A DNA stretch of 64,000 nucleotides from Blastobasis lacticolella. Its lineage: Eukaryota; Arthropoda; Insecta; Lepidoptera; Blastobasidae. Below are positions 23,563 to 34,204 of the stretch, piece after piece; the stretch's first letter is position 1; every line of letters begins with the position of its first letter. The DNA lies in the NCBI GenBank assembly GCA_905147135.1, contig LR990055.1, positions 2,729,001-2,793,000 of the forward strand. Direction: 5' to 3'. The translations under genes and the position numbers were made by a program. The notes under the pieces were generated by a model. That model was not told the origin of the DNA and searched no databases. It saw nothing but the letters and a program-made list of their open reading frames with translations.

Positions 23563-26500
23563 TTAAAACTTCAGTAGTGCTGCAGTTATCAGCATGAGGG
23601 CAGTGGCACCAGCTAAGTTGGAGGCAGAGTTGCAGCCATCCTCCGTACACGAGCACACTTCCTGTCTGCCTCCGAATCCTGATCTCTGGTAGCAGCGACC
23701 CTGAGGACAAGAATACCTGGTTACTTACCTACTTCTTCTCTTACTTATTGAGTACACCTCCCGTGCTCCGACACTGGAGCACATGGGGGCATGTGCTTAG
23801 TAATTATATTGAGCAGATGACAAAATACAGCAACTGGGGTTCTATTTAAGAATTGTTAGCTTCGATTCGAACGGTTTTTGATTTTGATTTTCGGTATGAA
23901 AAATTCCATATTTTTCAGATCACATTGGCAACAGCAACAATTGACAACAATAAAAGTATTTGAATTTGAATTTGAACAGCGAGGGAGGGAAAAAAGGGAG
24001 TTGGAGGTTGAAAATTTAATTGGAATTAGGTGCATTTATATATTTGTTTTATATAGTATCAAAAAGCCCTCTTTTATGTACCTAGGTATTTATGACAGGC
24101 AACTACGGGACCCTACACTGCATTGGCATTTGTGTGTTAGTATTTTACATGTCAAACTGAGAATTTAAGGCCGTACCTAAGACGGTCTGAAAATATGACG
24201 AAAAGCTAAAAATTTATTAAATTTTGTTTTTGGATCATCTTGGCGTGGCACTTACGTGCCCCTGGGATTAAAAGAATAGAGCGAATAACAAGTCGTTGAC
24301 AAAAAAATTCGACCCAGCTCACGTACCTAGTAATAATCTTTTCTGAACATTGTACTATGTTATGTTATTCGGTAGACAAACAGGCGGGCCACCTGATGGA
24401 AAGTGGTCATCGCTGCCTGTGGACATTAGCAACACCGGCGGTATTCCCAGTGCCTTACCTTCCACATTATGTACCTAAGTAATTTAATGTAATTTGGAAA
24501 ACCAGCCCTTAAAGACATTCACTGATCAGATCAGTAATGTTCTCAAAGACGCTGGGGTCCGAAGTGGCAAGAATATAAGGAGATGTATAAAAAGAGTTGT
24601 GGAAATATGCGAGGCTAGGGAGTTGTGTCAGGACAGAGCAAAGTGGCGGTCCATAGTCTCTGCCTACCACTCCTGTGGGACACGGGCGTGAGCTTGACGG
24701 GCGTGATGTATGTATGTTTGTAATTGAATGGCCCTTTTATACGCAATAACATGATTATATATCGCAAAGCGCCAAAACTGTAACCTATGAATTACGATTC
24801 CGAAAATAAACCATGGAAGAGTATTTTGAGGCCATCGATTCGTTTCGCTTATTTTTAGATTTATGTTCTTGAACTCTTAGGGCTTACTGGATAGCGATTT
24901 TTTAGGTCTCCTAGGTCTATGGGCTTTTAGTATGAAAGTCACATCGATCTCGGCTCTATGATGTCCGGATGAGCAGAAGGCCCAACTCAAAGAGATTGGA
25001 AAGTAGCTACCTTCATTACATTGGCAATTTTTTTTCCCTGTGGCCCAACCCTTTCCGTGTCGGGTGTCGCCAAATACTTCTAAATAAACTTTGGGTGTTG
25101 GTGACTGACGCCTTTCGAGGCTCACCTGATTCTAAAGTTACGATAGCAGCAGAATAGCAGAATTGAATCTCAATTGGATTTAATAGGAATATTGGCACGT
25201 TTTTGGTATTCAGCTACTTTTTTTTATATTAGACTAGCCATGCAATTGACCGCCATCTCCCTGGTGGCCGAAGATGGAGCATGCCTGTCTAGAAATAGCC
25301 TGTTCACTCTAGCCTTGAAGACATCCAGACCTTGCCACTTTGACGTGTAACTCTGTTACTAATAAAGTATTTGTATTTGATTTGTATATGTATTTGACCT
25401 ACTAACTAACTAATTAGTTACTTACTACTAAGTAAGTAACTAATTTAAGACAAATATTTTCCAGTGACATTCTATTGAATTAAACTATTTACTAGTGTGA
25501 TTGTAGCTTGATTGTAGACAACGGCTGTCTCTGGGTAGATTTTAGAATGCAACACCAATAACTATCCAACTGTGAGTCAATTAAGATTCTATTACGACTC
25601 TATTGGCACAAGTTTTTGCAGAATACCCAATTTGCCTCAATCTCAATTGAGTCTCAATTCAATATCAATTTGAGTTAGCTAAAATTGGCAGAATTCGACC
25701 TTTGCCAGGACCTCTACAGGACAGGAAAAAACACCAATAATGCCTTTTAACTATTATTTAGTTAACATATGTGTTCAAGAGTTCAAGACTCGTCGAATTC
25801 AACTATACGAAGACATAAACCAGCTCCAGTTTCTAAGCTTTTTGATCCCGCTGTATCTAGTTTGACTAATTTGGCAGTAAAGTCACCTATAATGCTTCCT
25901 TAAAACCTCAGTAACACTGCTGCTATCAGCATGTAGGCAGTGGCACCAGGACATATAGGACAGGAAAAGACAGCTGAAATGTCTTTTACCTATCTCAAAT
26001 TAGACAGGCAACCGTGGAAAGGGAGTTTCGAGCCCAACAGTGGGCAACCACAACCCCATTTAGTATTGTCGATGCCGTATTTGCACTTAAAATTTGCGGT
26101 TATACAATATTTGCCCGCTTGCTTTGAAACTTGCAACTGATAAAAAAACATCTTGTCGTTAATGTCCTGGTTGTGATGGACCCGAGGTCCGCTTTGACCG
26201 TGATTTAGGATTTTGGCAATCAGGCAATTACAGTGGATTGTATTATGGTTTCACATTTAATCGCCCTGAATGTGCAGGTTTCCTCACTATGTTTTCCCTC
26301 ACCGTAAGGGATTGACAGGGTCACGGAGGTCAGCTAGCAGTCACTGTACTGTAATTACTTGATCTGGTAAATCCCCCCCAGGCCCGCGCGCTCGAATGCA
26401 CAACCATGATATTTAAATTATTAATCTTTATCTATTCGGTTCCCTAACCGAAAACCCTTAAAGTAGTCAAACCAGTATAAGATAAACTATCATATCCATG

Positions 26501-28325
26501 GACGCGCACAGCAATATTAGCTCCTTTAATACTAGTTTATGGTAGGATTATGTGCTGCCCATTGAACACACTTCGTATTTAAACTCCTACCTTATAACTG
26601 CTCTCATCCCACCCGCACCCCCTGATGATCCTGCTGTCTGGAGGCATCCCGTTCATCTCGAACTCCACCACCTGCTTGATCTTCCTGCACATGGTGTCCT
26701 TGGGCCCGCACGGCAGCCTTAGCGAGTCGGGAAGCTTCTCTTCCAGACAACGCGAGTCGTTATGGCTGTTGCATTGGTAGCAGGTTATCGCCAATCCTGG
26801 TAGAATAGATTTGCGTTAAGTGGTACAGTTAGCTGCAGAATTAATGGTCAAAGTCAAAGTTTCTTTATTAAGTTACATTAAATATCTATTTCAATCGTCA
26901 AACCCTCCTTGTGTAGGTGTAATAAATGTATGGTGGTAATATAATGTATATATGGAATTTCATGTTTTATCAAAGATTAAATTGTTTTAATGTTAATGAG
27001 GCCGTGTAGTGTCCGGCAGAGTAGAATAGCACCAACCCCTTACACTCGTGGGTGTCGTACAAGGCGACTAATGTTTTCAAGAACAAAGATCTAGAGTCTC
27101 TGTAGGCTGGAAAATGGGCAGCAGCGTTTTCCATTGTTATATTTACAACACTGCGATCTCCAACCCGCCTGCCAAGCGTGGAGATTATGGCAACAACCTT
27201 CCCTTTCGTGGGCGAGGCTCTAAGTCCTGCAGTGGGCTGTTGATGGGATGTGATAATGATGATGAATGTTAATGTTAAAATAATGTTTAAAAGGTTTAAT
27301 ACAAATATTTAGACAGGTAGAAGCTTTATAAGCTTTAGAAGCTAATATTTGTATGGAAATCTTAAAACCCGTGTCACTTTGAAACAATATATTTTAACGA
27401 AAATCTGACAAACCACAGACATAGATATTGGTATCTGAGTTACGTTTACTTTTAGCTAGATGTTGTTGGGGCACGATGAAAATATTGATAGGGACTGTAT
27501 GTTGTTATTTATCGACTTTTGGTAGAACTGTCATTTGATTGTATTTTTACCCAAGTAGGTATCTTTTGTCCACTATATCAATAGCAAATAAATGGACATA
27601 ATAAAAACTACCGACTTTTGGTATAATACCTTCGTCTTGAGACACTGCGGTAATTAGGACGAAAATATATGGTGTAGCTTCCCGAACGTTTCCCGACCAA
27701 GTTCAGTCCAGAAGCCTGAAGACATCCTTTAAAGCAGCGGAGAACAACTTCGGTGATATGACATCACCTTGTCTAACAGCTCGCTGCAGCTGAATGGGCT
27801 TGGAATTCTGGTCCTGGAGACGTACTGACATGGTAGCGTTTTCGTACTGACACTTCAATGCCTCGATATAGCGATAGTCGATTTGGCAACGCTGTAGTAG
27901 CTGGAACACAGCTCAGATTTCGATCGAATCGAAGGCTCTTTCATAGTCCACAAACGCTAAGAATAATGGCTGTTTATAGTCTTCGATCATCTGTATATAT
28001 CATCTGACGCAGCGTATGTATGTGGTCTATGGTACTAAAGCCTTGTACCTTAAACTACAAATGAAAAAAATGGAATATAGCTCTAAATAACTGATGTGTT
28101 CCTTGTAAGTGATTGATATTGTGATATTTTAAGAGCAATAAAGTGTTTATCTATCTATCCCTTTCTCAATCTTAATCACCACATCCTCTTTAACTCCAGC
28201 ATGCGCACGCATTCTCTTAATATGTAATTTACACACTTGTAACCTAACCCAAGTTACCACAGAAACATACCTTGATGCAGCAGGCTGCTTATAACCGCCA
28301 GGTAACAGAATACCACGAGCGACAT
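23563..28325 (-). CDS. Ly6/uPAR three-finger protein B, probably GPI-anchored
   Basis: Exons 28325..28271, 26796..26591 and 23700..23563 join in frame (phases 1 and 0, exactly as in gene A) into 132 residues. Exon 1 is 55 nt in both genes. The signal peptide (MSLVVFCYLAVISSLLHQG) precedes LAITCYQCNSHNDSRC. Ten cysteines are present, with the central IIRGCGWDESSYK nearly matching gene A (VIRSCGWDESKYK) and the end RQEVCSCTEDGCNS. A hydrophobic C-terminus (GATALMLITAALLKF) is a likely GPI signal. The gene lies head-to-tail 930 bp upstream of A in transcription order, so the pair is a tandem duplication. Its introns carry SINEs, a repeat H copy, an RTE reverse-transcriptase scrap and a partial copy of its own last exon. 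Confidence 0.92.
24366..24460 (-). repeat. repeat C tail fragment
   Basis: The text 'ggcgggccacctgatggaaa', 'gtggtcatcgctgcctgtgg' and 'acattagcaacacc' is the reversed end of repeat C. Confidence 0.7.
24490..24720 (+). pseudogene. LINE C-terminal ORF plus 3' tail (repeat D, best copy)
   Basis: An open frame of 65 codons (24494-24691) includes KTFTDQISNVLKDAG, RVVEICEARELCQDRAKWRS and IVSAYHSCG, then a stop. It is the C-terminal end of a non-LTR retrotransposon protein, a pattern common in Lepidoptera. It ends in (TATG)n. Related tails lie at 3060, 32425, 39455, 45100 (reverse) and 50590 (reverse). Confidence 0.7.
25230..25335 (-). repeat. dispersed repeat J
   Basis: It contains 'agactagccatgcaattgac', 'cgccatctcc', 'gaagatggagcatgcctgtc' and 'gcctgttcactctagccttg'. 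This wording also occurs at 38095-38230 and around 8100-8190. Part of it also flanks the SINE at 62050. Confidence 0.6.
25412..25445. repeat. perfect 15-bp palindrome
   Basis: AATTAGTTACTTACT and AGTAAGTAACTAATT are exact inverted repeats around ACTA. It lies in intron 2 of Ly6 gene B. Confidence 0.8.
25782..25949 (-). pseudogene. duplicated 3' end of Ly6 gene B (partial exon 3 plus 3' UTR)
   Basis: These 168 bp align without gaps to 23445-23612, the end of Ly6 gene B. The reverse frame stays open, GATAYMLIAAVLLRF then stop, against GATALMLITAALLKF in gene B. The cysteine-rich part of exon 3 is missing: the copy breaks at 'caccag', and the sequence beyond it has no CYQRSG. The fragment is flanked by similar ~45-bp stretches (25706-25752 and 25945-25990, both 'ccaggac...aggacaggaaaa'). 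It is probably a relic of a lost Ly6 paralogue or a segment carried by a rearrangement. Confidence 0.8.
26150..26415. mobile_element. two SINE A pieces head to head
   Basis: 26150-26315 reads family A in reverse ('taatgtcctggttgtgatgg' to 'gtttccctcaccgtaag'). 26316-26415 then reads it forward ('acggaggtcagctagcagtc', 'ctgtaattacttgatctgg'). The order implies an inversion or two insertions. Confidence 0.65.
26472..26535. repeat. palindromic mini-element, copy 4
   Basis: CCAGTATAAGATAAACTATC to TTAGCTCCTTTAATACTAG, with the core 'ggacgcgcacagcaat'. It is more worn than the copy at 60347. Confidence 0.65.
27000..27262 (+). repeat. dispersed repeat H, full copy
   Basis: It runs from 'gccgtgtagtgtccggcaga' to 'cctgcagtgggctgttgatg' and is collinear with 7383-7635. 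It is in the first intron of Ly6 gene B. Confidence 0.8.
27700..28060 (-). pseudogene. RTE-type reverse-transcriptase fragment
   Basis: The reverse strand encodes the RT palm region of RTE-like LINEs. It has TIDHIHTLRQ, then AFVDYERAFDSIE, then QRCQIDYRYIEALKCQYENA, then RAVRQGDVISPKLFSAALKD. A stop and frame breaks are present upstream of 27909. It sits in intron 1 of Ly6 gene B, close to exon 1. Confidence 0.85.
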
Positions 28326-28727
28326 CGTCGGTTCTTCTCGGTTTTCGGATCAAGATTGAACTGGTTACTGGTGCTGCCTCGACCGCGCCGGCTCCCGCAC
28401 TGCGCTAGGCTCGCCTAGGTAGCTCCACAGTTATTCCTATGTCGTAAGGGCGTTTATCCAATTGTAGCAATTCCTTCACAAATAGCTTGTCCGGTGGTGC
28501 GAGCGGTGCGTGACACCGCTTGAAGGTGTTACGGATTTAGGTAGTGTCTTCGAGGATATCCTGTTTTAGATTAAGTAGGTACTCGATAATATAGATGGAT
28601 AGTGACGGATGTCCTGTCCGAAGTTCAAATCGGTATGTGTAATATCGATGTTTGTATGTGTTTATGTACTTTACAAATGAGTTCAGAAACGGCTAGTCCG
28701 ATTTAGATAAAATTTTCTTATTAGATT

Positions 28728-28895
28728 TCTGACCAGATTGGATTATGGTTACACATTCAGTCGCCTGAATTAGCAGGTTCCAGATGGCAGTCACTCCACT
28801 GTAATTACCTGATATGCCGAATCCTGGATCATGGTCAGGGCGGATGTCAGGCCCTCGTGCGCTAGAGCACAACCAGGACATTAACGCCAAGATGA
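28728..28895. mobile_element. rearranged SINE A fragments
   Basis: The first part reads in reverse ('gaccagattggattatggtt', 'cattcagtcgcctgaat'). The second reads forward ('cagatggcagtcactccact', 'gagcacaaccaggacattaa'). It is upstream of Ly6 gene B. Confidence 0.65.
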
Positions 28896-28899
28896 TCAC

Positions 28900-29849
28900 A
28901 CCCTATTTAAGATAACATTGATAATTAAAGTAAATGGTACGATATGAATAATAATTTTCGTTTCACGACGATGGACTCATCGGTGTGCTGCGCTCGAATA
29001 ATCCGCTAAACATTTGCTCCATATTTTCATTTTAAGGATAAGATATTATACAGACAAGACAGGGTGTTCGGGTGCTCTGTTCATAGTTGGACAAACGAGG
29101 AGGGGTGAGGGGTGGGACTGTTTGGTACTTAAACTAGTAACAAAGGTTCCGATTAGGCTGGAGCCGACCAACCGTCAGTTTCAGTTGATACTAATCCTTG
29201 CAAGGTAATTATTTTATCATCTCTAGATCTACTTCTAGAATTGATTTAAACTACCTTTCTACAATATACAGTCAATATAAACCTTTAATATTAAAGTTTT
29301 AAAATGATTTATATTATTAATTGTGGCTTGTTAGCTTTTAAACTGTCGGTTGCGGCCGAAGATTGTAGCGATAGCCGATCAGCGTCGGCTTAGACCAGAC
29401 ATTGACCTACGGTCGGACACTAAAAATTTGTGACCCATGGTGTTCAATTCACATCTGTTCTTTTAATTTGACGGTGGACTATATTTTTATTTTCCTATAC
29501 GCATACTGCCAGAAACGCAAATTACCTACTTCTATGCGATTAGTGGTTTGTTAACATCGATGAAAAATTCCTTTCAGTTTACTCGCGTAGTTGTGAGTCG
29601 TCACATGGCCAAGCCCATTCAACAATAATACAAGACGAGTAATGTATCGTTCAATCGCTGTCGTGACTTGAAATCTGGCACAGGATGGCTGCGCGATGAT
29701 TGGCAGGAAGCCCTTCGCTGATTGCTGTGGACACTGCTCGCTAGGCTAGGTATAACTGGATTTGGACGGTGTAAGACTGGGCTAGGTATACAGGTTACGG
29801 CTCTTTTTAAATAAGGCCGACTTTAAATACATTATATCGTTACATTTAT
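28900..29849. other. no gene seen
   Basis: Between the divergent Ly6 genes. The text 'gttgatactaatccttgc' at about 29188 equals the flank of the MITE at 6116. 'acggtcggacacta' at about 29411 recurs at about 31040. Otherwise nothing recognisable. Confidence 0.4.
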
Positions 29850-29935
29850 CAGGTAGTAGGACTCTGTAGAGCCTGAGAAATTCGCCTGAGTGAGTACTAT
29901 TTCTGCCATAATGCAACTTTTTTTTACAAAATCGC

Positions 29936-30506
29936 ACAACGCCATCGAGAACCACGCTAAGCAAAGCTTGTGTTATAGTTGTTAGACCACTGATAAACTA
30001 CTAATATACTTTTTTAATATGAAGCGTCGGTGGCCGAGCGGGTAGAGTATACGACTCGAAAGCCAGAGGTCCGAATCCCGGGTTCGAATCCCGCTCCGGC
30101 CATGTACCAATGACTGTTTTCTGAGTTATGTACATTACTCGAATACTAACCGATGCTCTTATGGCGAGGGAAGATATCGTGATGAAACCTGCACATTCAG
30201 GCGACTGGATGTGTAACCATGATCCAATCTGGTCAGGTTCCCCTGGTAGCAGGGTTATGGAGGTCAGATGGCAGTCGCTCTACTGTAATTACCTGACCTG
30301 CCAAATCCTGGATCATGGTCAAGGCGGCCCCGGGCCCTCGTGCGTGAGAGCACAACCGAGACATTGACGCCAAGAATATGATGATAAATTTTTTAAATAC
30401 ATCCTACACCCAGCCCCATAACAGAAATTAAAATTCATCATTTCAATTTCTACTGAGCCGGCCGTGCGTGGCATGTTAACCAACTGAACCACTCAGGACG
30501 TCAATG
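29936..30506 (-). mobile_element. SINE family B, interrupted by SINE A
   Basis: The tail part 'aagcaaagcttgtgttatag...ctactaatatac' precedes SINE A. 'aaatacatcctacacccagc', 'attcatcatttcaatttct' and the tRNA-like 'ccaactgaaccactcagg' follow it. Together they make one reversed family B copy. Confidence 0.8.
30010..30396 (+). mobile_element. SINE family A with 8-bp target duplication
   Basis: A full-length copy with tRNA-like head 'gtcggtggccgagcgggtag' and B-box GGGTTCGAATCCC, followed by the body down to 'gacgccaagaatatg'. It is flanked by TTTTTTAA at 30010-30017 and 30389-30396. It was inserted into SINE B. Confidence 0.85.
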
Positions 30507-30647
30507 CTTGGATTGTTGTGTTCCTGTTTGAAGGATAATGTAGCCAGCGCAATTACAGGCATGAGACATTTCATCTTTGTCCTCAAACTGACAATGAGCA
30601 CGCACATGCATTTTTATTGCCTAAATGCATGAATTGTGAATTAGTTA

Positions 30648-30885
30648 GTTGGCCGTGTAGTGTCCGGCAGAGTAGAATAGCACGTGGGTGTCGTACGAGT
30701 CGACTAATGTTTTCGAGACAAAATATTTAGTCTCCGTAGGCTGGAATATGGGCAGCAGCTTTTTCCATTGTTAACTGTATCTCCAACCCACCTGCTAATC
30801 GTGGAGATTATGGCAATAACCTCCTCTTTCGCGGCAGAGGCCCTAAGTCCTGCAGTGGACTGTCATGGGCTGTGATGATGAATGT
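30648..30885 (+). repeat. dispersed repeat H
   Basis: It starts 'gttggccgtgtagtgtccgg' and ends 'gtcctgcagtggactgtcat'. It is collinear with 27000-27262, with a small deletion after 'aatagcac'. Confidence 0.8.
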
Positions 30886-31117
30886 ATTTGTCAATATTTC
30901 GAAATAAAGTGAATTATAAGGAACCTTCGGCGAAACCTTCGGATTCGGCCGGGCTTCGGGCCCAAGCTCAAGGTTTACAAGAAGTTTTAGAGTTTTTGGC
31001 TGAAGGTGGCCGTAGCCGACGCCGTAGTCGAAGCTTCGGTCGGACACTACTAACCTTGCTTTGATTTCTTCGCAAATATTATAGGATTTGTTACCACTGT
31101 TAGTACTCCCTTCAGTA

Positions 31118-31262
31118 AAATGCGGAAGCTGCTTCGTTCAGCCAAGGACCACCTACCCCTTCAAACTCCTGGTGTTTGCAAAGTTAATTGCTATTGTGGA
31201 AGTTCTCATATCGGCCAGACCAAAAAAACAAACCACACGACAACTGATGACCGCTGTAGATA
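31118..31262 (+). pseudogene. Penelope-like element GIY-YIG fragment
   Basis: One frame reads RKLLRSAKDHLPLQTPGV, CKVNCYCGSSHIGQTKK, then decays. This matches the start of the GIY-YIG endonuclease of Penelope-like retroelements (GVY.I.C.CG..YIGQT). The two Tyr of the motif are replaced (GVC, SHIG), so it is dead. No reverse transcriptase is left next to it. It lies 550 bp upstream of Ly6 gene C. Confidence 0.65.
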
Positions 31263-31803
31263 ATATTATTCAGTTTTTTGCTAGAATGGAAACAATTGGA
31301 CCAACTCACCACGTCGAAAGGGGTTGTCAAGAATTTGCATGAATGAAAGGGCGTAGGTATACAATACACACAAGAAAAGATTCCCAAACCGGGTAAGCAG
31401 GCTAAACGGGAAATCACTCATGTGATCGACACGATCTTTATTAGCAATATCCTTCTCAAATGTGCTTCCTTTCATCAGATTATTCAATCCGAACTCATCC
31501 AGTTTCTCTTTTTGTGAACAAGCAACAAGAGAGGCAACAATGTTAAAAGTGTCGTCACACCGAGACTTTCCACAGTTTCTCATGGACTTGCGTGGCGTTA
31601 AGAGCTTACATATTTAGCAATTTTATATATTGCAACATAAAAATATAATTAAATCTACTTTAAAAAGAAATCCTGGTGTGCATTGCCAAGTTAGTTTTTG
31701 TTCGTGAGCGCCTGATAAATTAATTCGGCAATATTATTTTCAGTGTAAATCTCAATTTACGACTAGGCGCTTCAAGAGAAAGCCAATTTACAAAAACTGC
31801 ATA

Positions 31804-32029
31804 ATGGCTTTCATAAACACGAATTATGTAGTTTTCACTATTTTATTTCCAATAATATTCTTCAATACGTGTGAGTATTTTCACATTACTTATCTATCAT
31901 CTAGCAAGTGTCACCAGCTGGCTCCAGAATCTCTCTTATGAAACTGTTGAGTGCCTCATTCATCCTCCAAATTAATTAACTGCTGTCCTACGTTTTACCA
32001 AATATATAACACAGTGCAACTCACATACA

Positions 32030-32070
<41 letters not shown>

Positions 32071-33926
32071 ACCCACACACACACACATATATACACAAGC
32101 ATACACACACACATAAATTAGCATAAAATAAAGCATTTGAAATACTATTAGTTTGTAAGTTTATAGTTATTTTAAAAGTACTATTGTCAAAGTGAACTTT
32201 ATATTTGTTAGCTGGAGGTATAGCACAGGTTGTTACCTATTTTACCTACAGCTTGATCGACTGTATATGATTAAGTGCTTGCTCAATAAAGATTTTATTA
32301 TTATTTTATTATTATATATAGTTAGTTTTCCTAATGTAAAACCGTTAGGACCTGGACCCCTGTAGTTCAATTTTCAAGTCCACAAAAAAAAATCACATTA
32401 CCAATTTTTTGAAAGGATTTGTGATTGTTAAACGAAGCTAGGGAGTTGTGTTCGGACAGAGCGAAGTTGCCTTCCATAGTCTCTGTCTATCCCACCTGTG
32501 GGCCAGAGGCGTGAGCTTTCTGTATTTATAGACCGCAAAATTGTGATAGTATGTGATAGACCGCAAAATTCACACCGCAATCTTATTCCAGGTTCGGCAA
32601 TCAAATGCTACGACTGTAACAGCGAGAACAACTCAGCCTGCCTGGATATGTTGGTGTATAAGAAACATGTCGCCGTGCCCGTGGTGGATTGCGGGACGCG
32701 GGCTCCGGCCGGACAGGAGTTCTTCTGTCGAAAGATCCTACAGACTAGTCAGTATTCAGCTAGGCCGACGTCAAACATGTATCGACCTTTACTTATATAT
32801 TTTTTTGGGATTACCGCCGTCAGCAACCCTTTTTGAGCCACTATTAGACTTGAGCTTCCTCCACGTTATTGAAGGATTTTAAAGTGATGCAATCTTGCAA
32901 CTTTAGAATGTTGCAATTATACTACTTTGGTCCTTAAAATTCACACATTTTTAACCTCCAACGAAAAAATAGGGGTGTTATACGTTTGACATGTGTACCT
33001 ATGTATTAGTGGCTTTGTGTGTCTGTCTGTGGCATCGTATCTCCCGAACGGATGGACCGATTTGGATGCGGTTCTCTCTATTTGAAAGCCAGTTTAATCG
33101 AGATAGTTCTTAGCTTTGTTTCATCAAAATCGTTTTTGTAGTTTAGTAAATAATTGAGTTTAAGTAAACTTAGTCGTGAGTTAACCGATTTTTTCTGTCG
33201 TTTGGATTATGTTATTTACAGTTGATTTGCAAAAGCGATCACGGCTACGAGTTTTGGGAGGCCAGTGTGTCATTGTGTGAATTCAAAGGGCACCTACAAC
33301 TGTGCATTATTCGCTTTGGTTGACGCCATAACGTAAACAGTGCGTATCGACGTGCGAGTATTCTGGACCGGTGTAGCCATGCTGTAGCGATACCGTTGCG
33401 AGATACGACTTTAATTCCTTGAGGCTGTTAAGGAACATAACGATTCATGGTTATTGGCTAGACTTCTTAAAAATATAAGAACGGAGTCTAGTCTAAATTA
33501 ATATTAATATTTTGAGACTTTTAAAACTAATTTTAACTTAAGTGTACAGAGTCTGACTAGTATTCTTGAACTAGCAAGCATGCCAATGAAACTAATATAT
33601 TAAAAACCTCAGACGAAAAATGAAGCTAGTGCTTAGATTGGCGGTAAATAATACAAACACCGATGTGTACTATTTACCGCCGACGTGGTATTTTGAGTTA
33701 AAAAGGAAATTCGCTTCCAGTCCTGCATCCAGACCACACTCCCGAGGTCAGGATCACCCGCGGCTGCGGATGGGTGCGCCACAAGCGGGAGTGCTACAGG
33801 GCAGACAACGCTGATCATCTGGAGATGGTCTGCCAGTGCTTCGGAGACATGTGCAATGGTGCTGCGACAGTCACGGCGGCGGTGACAGCGGCTGTCAGCG
33901 CCATCTTGATTTTTGTAGCGACGTAG
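31804..33926 (+). CDS. Ly6/uPAR three-finger protein C, probably GPI-anchored
   Basis: Exons 31804..31870, 32592..32747 and 33721..33926 join in frame (phases 1 and 1) into 142 residues. A signal peptide rich in Phe and Ile leads to SAIKCYDCNSENNSAC. Ten cysteines follow, with EFFCRKILQT before the second junction, VRITRGCGW after it, and the closing VCQCFGDMCNGA. The end (ATVTAAVTAAVSAILIFVAT) fits a GPI signal. The exon 2 donor GTCAGT is weak but required by the frame. The second intron is phase 1, where genes A and B have phase 0, so C and D form a distinct subgroup. It resembles fly Ly6 proteins of the CG9336/CG9338 type by eye; no named orthologue is claimed. AATAAA is at 34199-34204. 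Confidence 0.92.
32022..32116. repeat. (CA)n microsatellite
   Basis: Mostly CA dinucleotides with interruptions (CAGACACACCC, ATATATA). It lies in intron 1 of Ly6 gene C. Confidence 0.95.
32425..32525 (+). repeat. repeat D tail fragment
   Basis: 'aagctagggagttgtgttcg', 'gacagagcgaagttgccttc' and 'catagtctctgtctatccca' match the end of the LINE tail at 24600-24700. It lies just before exon 2 of Ly6 gene C. Confidence 0.7.
33024..33160 (+). repeat. dispersed repeat G
   Basis: 'atctcccgaacggatggacc', 'gatttggatgcggttctctc', 'tatttgaaagccagtttaat' and 'tttgtagtttagtaa' match 50148-50275 almost base for base. A reversed remnant is at about 5035-5100. It is in intron 2 of Ly6 gene C. Confidence 0.75.
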
Positions 33927-34198
33927 GGTACTAAAGTAAAGTAGTACGTAGTACTTAGTACTTAGTCGAGCGTTTTTCAATATTACTAGCCAAATATAAA
34001 GCATCTAACAGATTGTATTTGTACATAAGTTATATTGAGTTTACTAGATATGGCGTGCTTTTATATGTTTATGTCGTAGAGTAGTGCTTTGCGATTGAAT
34101 TAATTTATGTTATTGCTATCAGTGAGAACCTGTTATTGGCTTTCTGTATTTATTTAAGTTTTGTATTCTTGTATGAAAAGCTGTTGGTTTTCCATGTA

Positions 34199-34204
34199 AA
34201 TAAA
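34199..34204 (+). promoter_or_regulatory. poly(A) signal of Ly6 gene C
   Basis: AATAAA 273 nt after the stop codon, overlapping a second AATAAA-like word ('aataaaataaag'). Confidence 0.7.

Larger units (their letters stand above)
29850..30645 (+). repeat. dispersed repeat I split by nested SINEs
   Basis: The left part (29850-29935: 'caggtagtaggactctgtag', 'cctgagtgagtactatttct') and the right part (30507-30645: 'ttgaaggataatgtagccag', 'acaggcatgagacatttcat') are collinear with 10570-10845. SINE B lies between them. Confidence 0.75.

Noticed and set aside
30024..30095. Possible tRNA gene at the head of SINE A (also at 62055-62127)
   Set aside because: A and B boxes are present, but the acceptor and anticodon stems do not pair properly. 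The sequence continues into a repeat body with many copies.
31281..31583. 100-codon minus-strand ORF upstream of Ly6 C
   Set aside because: It has a somewhat protein-like start (CDDTFNIVASLVACSQ) but I could not assign a family or exon structure. It may belong to an unknown transposon.
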